Shown here piece by piece: positions 23,941 to 35,544 of a stretch of 64,000 nt of DNA. The stretch is from NCBI GenBank assembly GCA_015680685.1, contig MNCI01023742.1, positions 1,654,089 to 1,718,088 of the forward strand, written 5' to 3'. Position numbers and translations under genes: made by a program. Source of the stretch: Gnetum montanum. Lineage: Eukaryota; Streptophyta; Gnetopsida; Gnetales; Gnetaceae. A model generated the notes under the pieces. It saw only the letters and a program-made list of their open reading frames with translations, did no database searches and was not told the DNA's origin. How positions within the stretch are numbered: the stretch's first letter is position 1; the number at the start of each line of letters is the position of its first letter.

Positions 23941-23968
23941 TCTTACCACTAGGCTAACACCTCATTGT
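23941..23968 (-). repeat. Second SINE-like A-box copy
   Basis: The minus strand reads GAGGTGTTAGCCTAGTGGTAAGA, matching the A-box consensus. A possible B box (GGTTCCAA) lies about 75 bases downstream on that strand. Same family as the copies near 43500 and 60335. Confidence 0.45.
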
Positions 23969-25285
23969 TATAGATGTTGAAAGTGATGTAAATACTGTTA
24001 TAGCAAAAGCCATCATCTCTTTAATAATTAATTTTCCTCTCTTTGATTTTTCAAAAATATTAATTATAAGACACTTGAGTAGAAAAATCTAAAATTAGAA
24101 AGTTTTTCCTTTCCATGTTGTTTTTGGTGTCATCTAGTTAGTGTTAAGCTTACAATCTACTTGAAATGGTCTTTTCACTTACTACTAATATTTTTTTTGG
24201 GCCAACTACCCCTCCTAATTATAATCTTGAAAATCAAAATTATAATTATGCAAGACTTAAGAGATTATTTAGCCAAGTTTACATTATTCTTCCATTTTTT
24301 TTACTTCTAGCCAACATAATCTATTTATATTAATTTCTATTCCTTCAAAACTTCTTAAGTTTCTTTTCTTCTAGATTTGAAAATCACATGTGTTGTTAGA
24401 ATATAACTGTAACATGATGTACAATAATCAATTTTGTAACAATCCAAGGATGTTTATAATCACTTTGGAACAAGTTGTAACAAAAAGATGCAACACATTA
24501 TGTAAACCATTATGACAATATCAACGGAACATAAGTAGCCAAGATCAAGTTATGAAGGAGATGAAGTAGAGAAAAAGCATAATAAGTGATAAGAAGTATA
24601 TAATAAGAAAAGAAGATATCATGAGCAAAAACTATGAAACATAATCATAGATATTAGATGAAGCATTGCATAGAAAAGGATTAGAATAAGAATTAGAACC
24701 ATGAGAAATCTAAGTCAAATAACCAAAGTTAGAGATGTAGTCAATAGTAAGAAGTATAAAAGAATAAGAGGAGTCATTATGATCCATATATTTGTAATAA
24801 CAATTTGAAAACCAAAATATTAATAAGTAATTAGTAAGAAAAATAAACTAAGAAGGATATATTTTCCTAAATAGGACAAGAAAATCCAAAAGTAAGCCAT
24901 CCAATTTTCTAAAGAGTAATAGAAGATCATATAGAAGGTTATGATGGAATCATAAAAGATAACTACAAAGAAGGGGCATCCTATGATTGAGGTAGTAATC
25001 CGTAACATGTTAAGCTGTGGATTACTAAAAAACCTAATAAATCATCTTCGTTGGACTACATCAATGGGCATGCATCGACATGGCGTCTAAGTATGTCTAT
25101 ATAAATGTATGTACCCACTACATTTATGGCATTGTTAAGTTAATAAAGTAGGTAGGTTCTTGTAGTTTCATTTCGTAAAAGTTAGAATATTTTCTAAGTG
25201 CCTGTAGGAGTTCAAGGATTGCACGAATCCTTATTTGAGCACCGATGTACCTAGACATATTAATGTGACAATAATAAAGACGAGA

Positions 25286-27195
25286 ATTTTTGGGACTTAA
25301 AATTTTTGTGATGATCTCATGCAGCTTGGCAGAGGGACAGTAATGCAGCAAAGGAGAAAACTGAAAACTGGAATTGAAAAATTGAAAATAGAAAAACTCA
25401 TCGCATTACACTACACAAAACGTTTTCAGGGACTTTTACCTCTCTTTAGTGTGCTAAGGTAATGTGGCTAGGCAGTCGAAGTTGCAAAGGCAAGGGATGA
25501 CCATGCCAATACAATCAATAAATAAGCTCCCAACTTACAAATAGGGAAAGATAATAATAACAACTAAAAAATAGGATGGGCCCCACTTGTGCCGGTTGAA
25601 TAGGGATAGACAACAGTACTTGCACTAGTTACAAATATAGTTTTTTAGAAGCGATTTGTCAAAAAAGTCAGATCTTTTGGCAAAGCTGACGAAGTATGGG
25701 GTTTAGGAATGCCCTCATGTTTGTTTAGTGGAAATGAGGGGTTTGACCACTATACTATGATAGGATCGTAGGTGACCGTTATCAGTAGAAAGGAATGGAG
25801 GCTATCAGCAATAGCAATGGCCGCAGCAACGACGATGACACTGCGGCAACGATAGCGCGGTGGTGTCATCAACGTTGAAGGAGAGCTTCAAAGGGCATGG
25901 TGATATTGAAGAAGAGCAGTAGCAAAGACCACAACCAAAAGATCCTCATAAGTTGGGTGGTTTTGTAAGACATGGGACTAACAGATGTAGCATCATGTCA
26001 TGGTCCGCGAAGTCCAGCAACGAGAATCAACTATGATGAACCCACAAGAAAATCTCTAACCAAAAACAACAAAATAAAATTTGTTAGAATTTAGAAGTAG
26101 TAGTTTTTGGCTAACATGCAGAGTTCAACCTTTTCAAGGGAGCGAGATAGAGAGAAATTTTTAGGACTTAAAAATTTTTGTGATGATCTTGTGTAGCTTG
26201 GCAAAGGGACGGCAATGCAGCAAAGGAGAAAAATAAAATTGGAATTGAAAAACTGAAAATAAAAAAGCTCATTGCATTATGTTACATAAAACATTTTTAG
26301 GGTCTTTCACCCTCTTCAGTGTGCTAAGGCAATGTGGCGAGGCAGCCAAAGTTGCAAAGGTAAAAGATGAGCATGCCATTATAATCAATAAATAAGCTCC
26401 CAACTTACAAATAGGGAAAGATAATAATAAAAAATAAAAAATAGGGAAAGATAACAATAACAACTAAACTAGTCTAGCTATATATTTATAATATATATTT
26501 TACAAAATAATAAAATCTTAAATTGATTCATTGAGAATTGATATTCATATTGAAAACCAAAATCAAAATGATTGTATGTTGTTCAATACTAATTATTGTG
26601 AAAAGTTCTATTAATTTGATTCATAGTGTTTTTTTTCTATGGCATTGACTTTACATAGCATTTTTCTCCATGGTGTGGACTTTCCATCGTGTTTCGTGGG
26701 ATGTTATGTGGTGTGCGAGACATGGAGGACAAAATACACTCCCCCCTCCCCTCGTCCCATGAGACGTATTGGCTTCTTGGCCAGAAAAATAGGGAAAAAT
26801 AATAATAATAACTAAAATAGGGAAAGATAATAATAATAACTAACAAATAGGAATGATAATAATAAAAACTAAAAAATAGGAAAAGATAATAATAACAACT
26901 AAAAAATAGGGAAAGATAATAATAACAACAACAACTAAAAAATAGGGAAAGATAATAATAACAACAACTAAAAAAATAGGTAAAGATAATAATAACAACA
27001 ACTAAAGAATAGGAAAAGATAATAATAACAACTAAAAAATAGGGAAAGATAATAAGAACAACTAAAAAGTAGGAAAAGATAATAACAACTAAAAAATAGG
27101 AAAAGATAATAATAACAACTAAAAAATAGGAAAGATAATAATAACAACTAAAAAATAGTAATAACAACTAAAAAATAGTAATAACAACTAAAAAA
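25286..27195. mobile_element. Unidentified insertion with two 0.3-kb direct repeats
   Basis: About 25286-25590 and 26150-26460 are diverged copies, from GAGAAATTTTTGGGACTT through GGCAATGCAGCAAAGGAGAAAA to AGCTCCCAACTTACAAATAGG. About 560 bases lie between, including a locally GC-richer block near 25790-25900 (GCAGCAACGACGATGACACTG). The copies could be LTRs of a very short element or an internal duplication. They do not clearly begin TG and end CA, and no primer-binding site was found. Confidence 0.55.
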
Positions 27196-27200
27196 TAGAT
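26795..27200. repeat. Minisatellite, units of about 30 bases
   Basis: Around a dozen copies of AAAAAATAGGGAAAGATAATAATAACAACT-type units, 20-37 bases long because the AAT and AAC steps vary. The unit is already present once at the end of each 0.3-kb direct repeat (e.g. 25535-25575), so the array most likely arose by expansion of that end. There are no unique spacers. Confidence 0.9.
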
Positions 27201-27761
27201 TTGCTTTCAATGCAATTTATTTTTCATGTACTTAGTTAATATTTAATCAATCGATGGAATAAGTGTGACCAGTTTCGAGTGTAAACACGTGTTTGCTTAG
27301 TAACCATAGCAACGTTATTGCTTGCTTAGGATGTGATCAATGCTTAACAATCTAAATGCTATAGTAGTTCCATCCATGGAATTCAGTTAGATTGTGCATG
27401 GATGCTTGTAATTTGTATGGTTGGGTGTAGGGAGTACTTGCCACTCATGAAAACTTAAAAAGGCCCAACTCACATACGACTAACTAATCCAAAAAATTTC
27501 CATTAGACCTATTAGGAGAAATAGGCAAAGGTAGACATTGTAAGAATGTAGCCATGAAGAATAAGAAAGACATGTTACAAAGAAGAGATTCATAACAAAA
27601 TTAAAAGACATCAAGAACGACTAAAAAATATAAGCAATACTATTATGAGAGATATATTGATGGATTACTTAATTAGTAAATTAGGTGTTAAGTTTTCTCA
27701 AAATGGAAACAACCCTCATATAATTAAAGTTGTCCTAGAGAAAAATACATGAAATCTAGCA

Positions 27762-27775
27762 TGGTATTAGAGAAA
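27762..27775 (+). promoter_or_regulatory. Primer-binding site of group D (initiator tRNA-Met type)
   Basis: TGGTATTAGAG immediately follows the LTR end (AAATCTAGCA). It differs by one base from TGGTATCAGAG, the common plant primer site complementary to the initiator Met tRNA. Confidence 0.7.
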
Positions 27776-28376
27776 AGGTTTCAAATTGGTTATGAAGATA
27801 AGCATTTATGAAGAAAATAGAGTATGAATTGTTGAATTCAAAATGAAGTGGTGTTTTACAAGATCACAACAATTTGTAAATGAAGGACAATTATTTGAGA
27901 TAATTACATGAAATAGTTAATTAATCAAAAATTATATATGGAGGCAAAGGTATAAGGAACAAACATGGGCTGATCAACTATTAAACACAAAGAAAGTAAG
28001 AAGATTTGAGTGTAGCAAAAGGACAAAACAAAATCATGAAGCAAGTTCATGAATATATGAAGCTCTTGAAGAGAATCTTAGAAAGGATATTTGAGTGTGC
28101 AATGATATCAAAAAATTAAAAGAATGATGCTTAATATCTTCCACTTCTTAAACATCATATGGAGTATATTATCTACTTCTACAAATGGAAGATAAGTTAG
28201 ATGAATCAATATAACATTAAAAAACTATGGAAGATCACAAAAGAGGATACATGGATAAGTAAAGACAAGGCAATGACAATAAGGGGCAAGCAATAAGACC
28301 ATATGATTAGAACCAAAGATGCAAGAATAAACTCCAATATCCTAACAACCAAAGAGCTAATTACTCTAAACCCTAT
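27776..28376 (+). pseudogene. Decayed gag-like remnant of group D
   Basis: One frame gives KEQTWADQLLNTKKVRRF, then YEALEENLRKD and YGVYYLLLQMEDKLDE with stops between. The charged, helical character and the position after the primer site fit a gag start, but no conserved gag or zinc-knuckle motif can be confirmed. The Gypsy element at 28377 interrupts it. Confidence 0.35.
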
Positions 28377-29325
28377 TGATGAAGCATCAGTTGGCTGAGA
28401 CATTGTAGATGCTACATTGCATCTACAATGTCGTAGATGCAATATCACAGCTATGTCAATGCAACCTTGTTGAAATGTACGCATTGACACAATCTTTTCA
28501 ATGCATGCATTGATGCATACATGTCGATGTAGTGTGTATTTTTGCCTATAAATATGTATGCTCCCACCATGTATTTGGAATTCTTTGTCAATAGAGTAGT
28601 TGAACCCTTACAGTTTTATTCCATAGTCTTAGAGAATAGTCAGTGAGTACTTGTAGCATGGATCAGAGTTAGTTGTATGATGTCTTATTTGAGTGGTAAT
28701 GTACCTGGACACAGTCCATGAATGACAATAAGATCAAGATTGATTCTTATTCATTGCAACACTTTGACTTAGATTAAATATACTTTCCATGCAATTTTAC
28801 TTTACATGTACATAGTTAATATGTGCATTTCCATACATGTACTTAGTTAATATTTACATTACCATACGTTTGGTGGAATGAGCATGACTAGTTTCAAGCA
28901 TAAACATGTATTTGCTTGGTAATCCTAGCAGTGTTATTGCTTGGTTTTCCCAGTAGCATAGCGTTTGCTAATCCTAGTAGTGGATATGTGGGTTCAGGAC
29001 ATGTACAGTAAGCTAAGAATGAACATTCATCTTCCGTAGGCTAGTTTAGACTTTACTTTCAATTACTAATTAGATTAAATAATTAATTTCTGTATTATCG
29101 TTAGGAGTAGCATAAAGTAGAAACAACATTAGTAATCATATGCCTTACTTTAGACTAAATCATATGTGACAAAGCCACCACTAGTCCAAGTGGAAAGACA
29201 GTGAACTACGATCAATGCTTAACAATCTAGATGCACAATTAGTCTCTTCCACAGAATTCAGCCGAATCATGCATGAATGCTTATGATTCGTATGGTTGGG
29301 CATAGGGGGTACTTGCCACTCATCA
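28377..29325 (+). repeat. 5' LTR of group B (family III)
   Basis: 949 bases. U3 has many TTGATG, GCATTGA and TGTAGATG words instead of GATATC. A TATA box (GCCTATAAATATG) lies near 28550. The R/U5 half shares the AATAAGATCAAGATTG, CATGACTAGTTTCAAGCAT and GGGTACTTGCCACTCATCA-type blocks with the other families. Confidence 0.9.
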
Positions 29326-29326
29326 T

Positions 29327-29344
29327 TGGCAACATTTTTGGGGA
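29327..29344 (+). promoter_or_regulatory. Primer-binding site of group B (tRNA-Asp-like)
   Basis: TGGCAACATTTTTGGGGA begins one base after the LTR end. It is a degraded match to TGGCGCCGTTGCCGGGGA, the complement of the plant tRNA-Asp 3' end. The site at 62640 is much closer to that sequence. Confidence 0.65.
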
Positions 29345-29441
29345 TGGTGCTAGTCATTTAGATTAGTTGTATCATAAATAATCATTATTAAGGTGTTAAT
29401 GATTTATCTTTTAGAAAATATTAAGTCACAACATTAAAAAC

Positions 29442-31830
29442 ATGTCTTCTTCACATAGGACTAATAACACATCATATGATGAAAACTCTCGTAGAAGAAA
29501 CGATATGATCTATACTAAAGAGAATTGGAGTGAACAACCTCAAGCAGGGGTTTTGTATGTTCATTTCAATCCTTACTACACTCAAGGATTATGTTCAATT
29601 GGTGTAGAAAATCCTAGAGGATATGGAGTAAATTCTAAATCAAGGAGGGCCTCAAGGCCTAGAACCTTCTTTAAAGCTAGAAAAAATAGATTAAGGAACC
29701 ATGGGGGAAGATATAGGAGGCATAAAAATTCTCCTAGTTTACCATCTTCCTCTTCCTCTTCAATGTCTAGTTCTCATGAAGAAAAACGTAGGTATATAGA
29801 TAGAGCTTCACTATGGGGTCAAGATAAAGATAGAAATCAAACCCAAGGGAAAAATTAAAGAAATCAAAATGAGCATGGACAAGATCATCACAATTAGGTG
29901 AATAGAAATATAGATTATTACCATGAGGTGTATGGTATACCATGAGGTGTATGGTATAGATTAACCCTTGTTGGCTACTAGGGGCCTGACACAAATTAGG
30001 AAAGTAGTTCAAATATCCTAAAGGCATTAAAGGGATAGTCACCTCAAATGGCTTGATATGGACAACATTCCTAAATTTAGGGGAGGCTATAATTTTGATC
30101 CACAACATCATTTACAAGCCTTCCATAATGCCTGCACTTTGCAAAATATTGAATGCAATCAACAAAATCTTAAGATCTTTCCTAGGACATTAATAAACGA
30201 AGTTGAAAGTTGGTATAGATCATTGAAATCAGATTCCATTGACTAATGGTCCACAATGTTGGAGCTTTTCAACGAAAAATACCAAACCTATGTGAGAGTG
30301 TCCAACCTAAGAAAACAAATCTAAGGGTGGAAGCAAGAAAATCATGAATCCTTGGAGGTGGCCTTGGATAGATACTATTCTCTACTACATAGATGTCTAG
30401 GCCATGATTTCTCTCAAAAAGAGTAACTTTTCTGTATCACAGATGGGATTTGTAATTTAATGAGCGAGACCCTTGGGATTTATGCCCAAGGTTGGTTATA
30501 CGAACTGAAAGCCCATCATATACAAAGGCTAATCGAGTAGGTGGCAAAAGAAGAAGGAGAGATATGTAAACGAGTGAATGTAGAGGAATATAATTAGGAT
30601 CCATCTCTTCAAAAGAAGAGGGTCCATATCTATGATGAGGAAAAAGAGGAAACTCTTGATGAGGTGATTTCACAACAAACCTTGCCAATACAAAAGTCTA
30701 TAGATGAGCTTGAAGCAAGGCTAGATAAGATGTGGGAGTTGATGAATAACAAAGTTACAACTTACGTAAAAACCATAGAGGAAAGGATAATACAAAAAGA
30801 ATCAAGTGATCAAAACTAGAAGAGGAAAAAGAACCAAGAAACCAATAGGAACACTTATCGACAAAAAGGGAAAATGGCTACAGGTGAAGAGGCTATAGAC
30901 TCAACCACAAAAGATGATGATGGACGTGACATCTGCCTATATTACCATCCAAAGGGCTATTGCCTTGTCATGTTACATCTACATGAGTATTGGGCCTTTG
31001 CTTTGAATCCCAAGTTTGTATAAAAGAAAATGCCTAGGAAATTATAGACAGCCCCACAACCAATCGTACTATCCTAGTGGGTCTTCTTATCAACCTCAAA
31101 ACTACTATCAACCACAATGGAAAAACCTACAGTTGTGGGGAAGGCCATCATCAAACTGACACTACCCTTACTACCAGCCAAACCTATATGGATATTATGT
31201 TCAACAATCTATTTTCCCAACTGGTTCTACTTCCTCTACCTAAAATCACTACTACCACTCTCCTGAATATCATCAACCCGCAACATCTTCTATGGGACTG
31301 CCACCTCATACCTCTTATCCTCTATCATATCCTCAATATTCTCATAGTTTCCTCCATCACATGTCACTACCAACAACACAGGAAGGTTTGACACCACAAG
31401 ATCAATGGAAGAATGCCACTTGTGTTGTGAACATACATGAAAATGATAATGCTAGTATATCTCCACCACAACCTCAGAAACGTTCTTTTTTAAGGATAGT
31501 TCCCATGTGTAAGGAAAAAACTTGCAAACATACTGGCTTATTAAAACCAGCACAAGCCTAATCTGGTGCAACACCCTTTCTCACCAAAACAATGTCTCTT
31601 CATCATACATGAAAGCCAACAACCATCACCACTCCAACACAAGGTGTAAAAGATGAATCTATCATTGTGGAGAGACATAAACCTCCATGCACCACTAATA
31701 ATGATAAAGGGTGCAATTGTGGGCCAAAAGTTTGAAATATTAACACAACCCCTATACTGACCCACCATAAAGTTTAGAAACAAGTGTGTGAGCAAAAACC
31801 AGCTTACAACCAGCAAATCCACTTATTAGC
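29442..31830 (+). pseudogene. Decayed gag of group B
   Basis: The start is MSSSHRTNNTSYDENSRR at 29442. Then come a conserved VLYVHFNPYYTQG, a basic and Ser-rich linker (SPSLPSSSSSSMSSSHEEK), and a gag core from about 30058 (FRGGYNFDPQHHLQAFHNAC; EVESWYRSLKSDSI; TMLELFNEKYQTYVRVSNL; DRYYSLLHRC). A Cys/His motif near 30930 (CLYYHPKGYC) and a Gln/Pro/Tyr-rich tail ending PQPQKRSFLRIV complete it. The core matches the Retrotrans_gag layout of Ty3/Gypsy elements. Several in-frame stops and at least one frameshift break it. Normally gag would be followed by protease; here the homology passes directly into 3' UTR. Confidence 0.75.
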
Positions 31831-31854
31831 TCTTGTCCTACCTTTATGCTTAAT

Positions 31855-31868
31855 CATGGGGGAGATGC
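31855..31868 (+). promoter_or_regulatory. Internal polypurine-like tract of group B
   Basis: CATGGGGGAGATG occurs here and again at 53740-53752 in the full-length element, in both cases at the start of the 3' untranslated region. It resembles the true polypurine tract (GCATGGGGGTA) just before the 3' LTR. Confidence 0.5.
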
Positions 31869-31869
31869 C

Positions 31870-34695
31870 CCATCCTAAATCAAGAACTAATAAGCATTTT
31901 TCATCTTTTTTATTTTACAATTTTGTATCATTTTCCTATTTCTTCTAAAGTTTTTCGATTCTTCATATGTTTTCCATTTCTTAACATTTTTATTTTCTTT
32001 ATATTTTTCTCTTTTCTTGAGTTATTTTCTTTATGTTTTATGAATGTCTTTTATGTTTTTGTTAATAATATTACTAGTCATGATGTAGAATTCAACTCTA
32101 TGTGTTGGGTTTTTGTGCTATGCTATTAAGATGATTGGGTAAATAATTGTGCAAAGTAGTGAGACCACCTCATCCATTCGTCCAATTCTCTGAATAAAAT
32201 ATCTTAATCATGAAAACAATTTGGTTCTTCTTTCATGAAACTAAAATCAATTAAGAATCATGGTACCTTGAAGAAAGAGGGAAAGACTAAGTGGGAATGG
32301 TAAAGGATGTGACCTCAAGGGGACTTGTTGGATTCTCTTCTTAGCTTCCTTCATGTGGTTTATGAATCCTCTTGGAATGCATCATCACTTTGCCATTGAC
32401 TAATAATAGGAAGCTAAGTCTTTGCATGGTGTGATTCCCATTAAAATTCAAAAAAAAAAAATATTACAAAAAAAGAAACAAAACAAAAATAATGGGAATT
32501 CAAAGTACATCCCTTGGATATAATAATGGGCTACAAGCACTGGTTATGGGGTTGGAAAGACATGTTACCCATGCCTGAATGCACCCTTCCTTCCTTCTTC
32601 TCTTTTTAGAGTCATGATTATTCTTTGAGATGGTTGTGAACTCATGGTGGTAGGTAAGAAGGAACACGTCAATGCGAGGTTACTATTAGTGGTATGGACT
32701 TGGTTTGAAACTTGGACAGATATGTAAGTGGATCATTTTAATCACCTTTGATACAAGAACCTATTGTGGACATGGTAAAGCACCTTGTGGCCAAATCTCT
32801 GCAATTACTTCTCATCCCACTATTCACCTCACTACTACATGTGATTATGAGTTCGATGGCTTTGTATAGTATAGTGCGAAATCCCAACCAAGGCAATTGT
32901 GTGTTATTTGGAACAAAGGTATGGTCTACATTTAACTTCTAAGGTGCCCACAAACATCTATAAAAGTGGTTATGTAGGGGCATTAAGGTAGGAGCCTGCT
33001 TTAGGGAGGATCCACTTGCATAACTTTCGTTGATCATGGCTTTGAATTAATCTTTACATCTTCTAAAACATCATTGACAACTTCTCTGAATTTATGCATA
33101 ATTTTGGGACTACTTCTCATCCCTTTCAATTACTTTTTACTTTTTCCTACTTTTTTGTTAAAATATCCTTCAAGTTCAATCTTTCTTGGCCATCTTTTAC
33201 ATTGGACCTTTGGTTTTCCTTGTTCAAAAACTTATGCACTATTGGAGTTACACTCATTAGTCATGAAAAATGGAAAAGCAAATTGCCAAGAAAGCTAAGA
33301 GGCTAATGAAGCCTAAAAGTCAAATCAATGACTCCGAACAAACAAAGGAAGAAGCAAGTGAAAGAAGCCCAAGAATTGAGTGTTGGTTCTTTTAACACAT
33401 CATTAAGTAACTAGTAGCTTGAGCATGATGCATGAATACCTATTTAGCCAGTTCACATGTCACCACCATGTCAAGGCCATGATGTCAACATTTGGAATTC
33501 CTTGTTAGCCCAATGTGAACATTTCCTTATGAGCAATATAGCCTTTATCTCATCTCAAACTCATAGCATTTCATCATGAGCACTCCTTGGCATGGTTTGA
33601 TAACTACAGAATCAAATGTGGAGAGGAAGTGCTGGTGATGATCTTGCGACAGTGCATCATATTCTTTGTTGATGTCTCTCCATGATCAAATGACCTATGA
33701 TATCATATGTGTGATATATGATCTACAATATCATGCATATAAATTAGTATATATGGTGTGGGGAGTTAGAAAAAATTTCATTTCTCATTTTCCATGTGAA
33801 GTGAGTTTTTGCCATTTTTTCTTTCCAACAAAGAGCTTTGACATCCTAACTTCTGACACCCATAGCTTAACCCTTGTAGCTCTAATTTTAGAAATTATTA
33901 AACCCTGTTGATCATGGAGCTCTCAACTTAGTTATGAGGGCCTCCCTCCTACAAAAAAATTCCATTGAATGACATCCATACCTACATATTGTTCGAAATA
34001 ATTGAGATGGATGAGAAAAGTGAGGAGGCTAGCATAGAGAGTCATCATGAAGATCATGATGAATTTAAGGCTAAGCACAAACCTAACAAATTCATAGGGA
34101 GCCTTTTTCAACAATTGATTCCTCAAGCCATTGCACCTAGTTTGGTCTCTCCTATCTCTTCCATAGGGCAAGTTCCTTAACAAATGAAACATCCTAAAGA
34201 GAATTTATGTAGCCATAATAGGGGCCAATGAAACATCCTAAAGAAAATTTATGTAGCCATAATATCATCAACCACTAGTGCTATCTCTTTTCATGCAAGG
34301 GAAACTACCATCTCAATTGTAAGAGAAAAGTGCAACAAGTACAATTAATATGTAAGAGGAGGTGATTACATATGAACCACAACCTAGGAAATTGCTATTC
34401 TTCCAAACGAGTCCTAAGAAGGTTTGATAGATGGGAAACACATCTACTTTCATCTCATCTACATCTAATCCTCTTCAACATAACAAGCTTCCATATTCGC
34501 CAAACACCAATGTAATAATTGTCATGCTTACCTAAATAATTACTCATTAGCAGCCCTAGTGATGTTCATGTTGGAGATGCTCCTCCTGCCCCTATAGTTG
34601 CACATAGTTCCATTAGTTGGATCATGTCTTTGATTTATTTTTATCATTGAAGATATTATGGCTACTTCTATATCATATGTATTAATCATAACAAC
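31870..34695 (+). other. 3' untranslated region of group B with a secondary gag-like scrap
   Basis: Homologous to the post-integrase region of the 46537 element in blocks (e.g. GGCTACAAGCACT, GACATGTTACCCATG at 32530-32570). At about 33965-34440 a frame gives KSEEASIESHHEDHDEFK and, near 34380, a gag-tail-like QPRKLLFFQTSPKK. A 40-base tandem duplication (ACATCCTAAAGARAATTTAT) lies at about 34188-34262. Confidence 0.5.
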
Positions 34696-34700
34696 AAAGG

Positions 34701-35539
34701 TGATGAGACGTGATTCGCATGAGCCGCGATATCGCGTACGCGATATCGCGGTCTGCCGCAAAATCTATAAATAAGAGGTGGTACTCCCCTTATTTTTCAT
34801 CCTAGGTTAGAAGTAAGGAAACTCTGGCAGATTGATCACTCTAGAGATAGAATATTTTCCATGTGCTCGCAGTAGGAGTCCCCAAGTGAATGGATCTTTA
34901 TTCGAGTAACATTGTACCTGAACGCAAGTTGTGTACGACAATAAAGACGAGCTTTGTGGATAAACCTTGCAGTGCATGGAATAGGATTTATTACTTGTTA
35001 TTTATTACCTATTATTTCTTACCTGTTATTTATTACCCTACAGTAGCGTGGCATGAGTACGACTTGATTACGAGCATCTAAGGATGTGTACGGCTAGTCA
35101 AGGAACGGATGCTCATTACGCTTAGGCTAGTTAAGTGCCTCAGTACGACCACTTCGAGCACATGCGTTACGCGTGGTGATCCCAGTAACGATTAACATTT
35201 GGTAGTCGCGGTTGCATAGTTCAGGGTGTGTACAGTAAGTGGGAACAGATGCTGACACTAGTTAATTTTAGACTTAGTTCATTAGTTAGAGTTAGTTAGT
35301 TTCTCAACCCTTCACCTCGATAGCATAGGAGAAAAACATAAAAGACTATAAAAATCATATACCTCAGACTTACTTAACCATACACTGTGACAACTACAAG
35401 TAAGTATGGGAAGACAACGAATGATTAACCCCAAGTGTTCCATGGGGCATGCATGCATTTAGTCTATGGAGTTCGACCAGATTGCGCGTGCTACGCTCGT
35501 TTCATATGGTTGAGTGTAGGGGTACCTCACCACTCATCA
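34701..35539 (+). mobile_element. Family II solo LTR; TSD AAAGG
   Basis: Starts TGATGAGACG and ends CACTCATCA, flanked by perfect AAAGG at 34696-34700 and 35540-35544. It has no internal region. U3 contains a perfect 28-base palindrome at 34724-34751. There is a TATA box (TCTATAAATA, 34764-34773) and an AATAAA at 34940-34945. Same family as 1-181. Nested in group B, which is nested in group D. Confidence 0.95.
34724..34751. repeat. Perfect 28-base palindrome in LTR U3
   Basis: Each half is CCGCGATATCGCGT read inward to the central TACG. Each half itself contains the palindrome CGCGATATCGCG or most of it. It lies about 13 bases upstream of the TATA box. Confidence 0.95.
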
Positions 35540-35544
35540 AAAGG

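Larger units (their letters stand above)
25035..27450 (+). mobile_element. Family III solo LTR with about 1.9 kb inserted in it; TSD AAACC/AAACT
   Basis: The left part (25035 to about 25285) and right part (about 27196-27450) together match one family III LTR (compare 28377-29325). The left part begins TAATAAATCATC, a mutated TGATGAATCAT. The right part ends CACTCATGA, a mutated CTCATCA. Flanking five-mers AAACC (25030-25034) and AAACT (27451-27455) differ by one base and are probably the old TSD. The middle is foreign sequence carrying a direct repeat and a minisatellite. Confidence 0.75.
24394..27761 (+). repeat. 5' LTR of group D, interrupted by a solo LTR
   Basis: Positions 24394-25034 align with the first two-thirds of the 3' LTR (shared TATGAAGGAGATGAAGTAG and GATTGAGGTAGTA). 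Positions 27456-27761 align with its end (shared ATAGGCAAAGGTA, AAGACATCAAGAA and TAATTAAAGTTGTCCTAGAG). The gap is exactly the family III solo LTR. Confidence 0.85.

Noticed and set aside
23743-23949. A Pro/Thr-rich protein on the minus strand.
   Set aside because: It results from the G-rich tract; composition explains it fully.
26637-27167. A 176-residue Tyr/Phe-rich protein on the minus strand.
   Set aside because: It is only the translation of the minisatellite, with no domain and no start context.
26795-27200. A CRISPR-like array.
   Set aside because: The units are contiguous and vary by microsatellite steps. There are no unique spacers, and the context is a plant retroelement.
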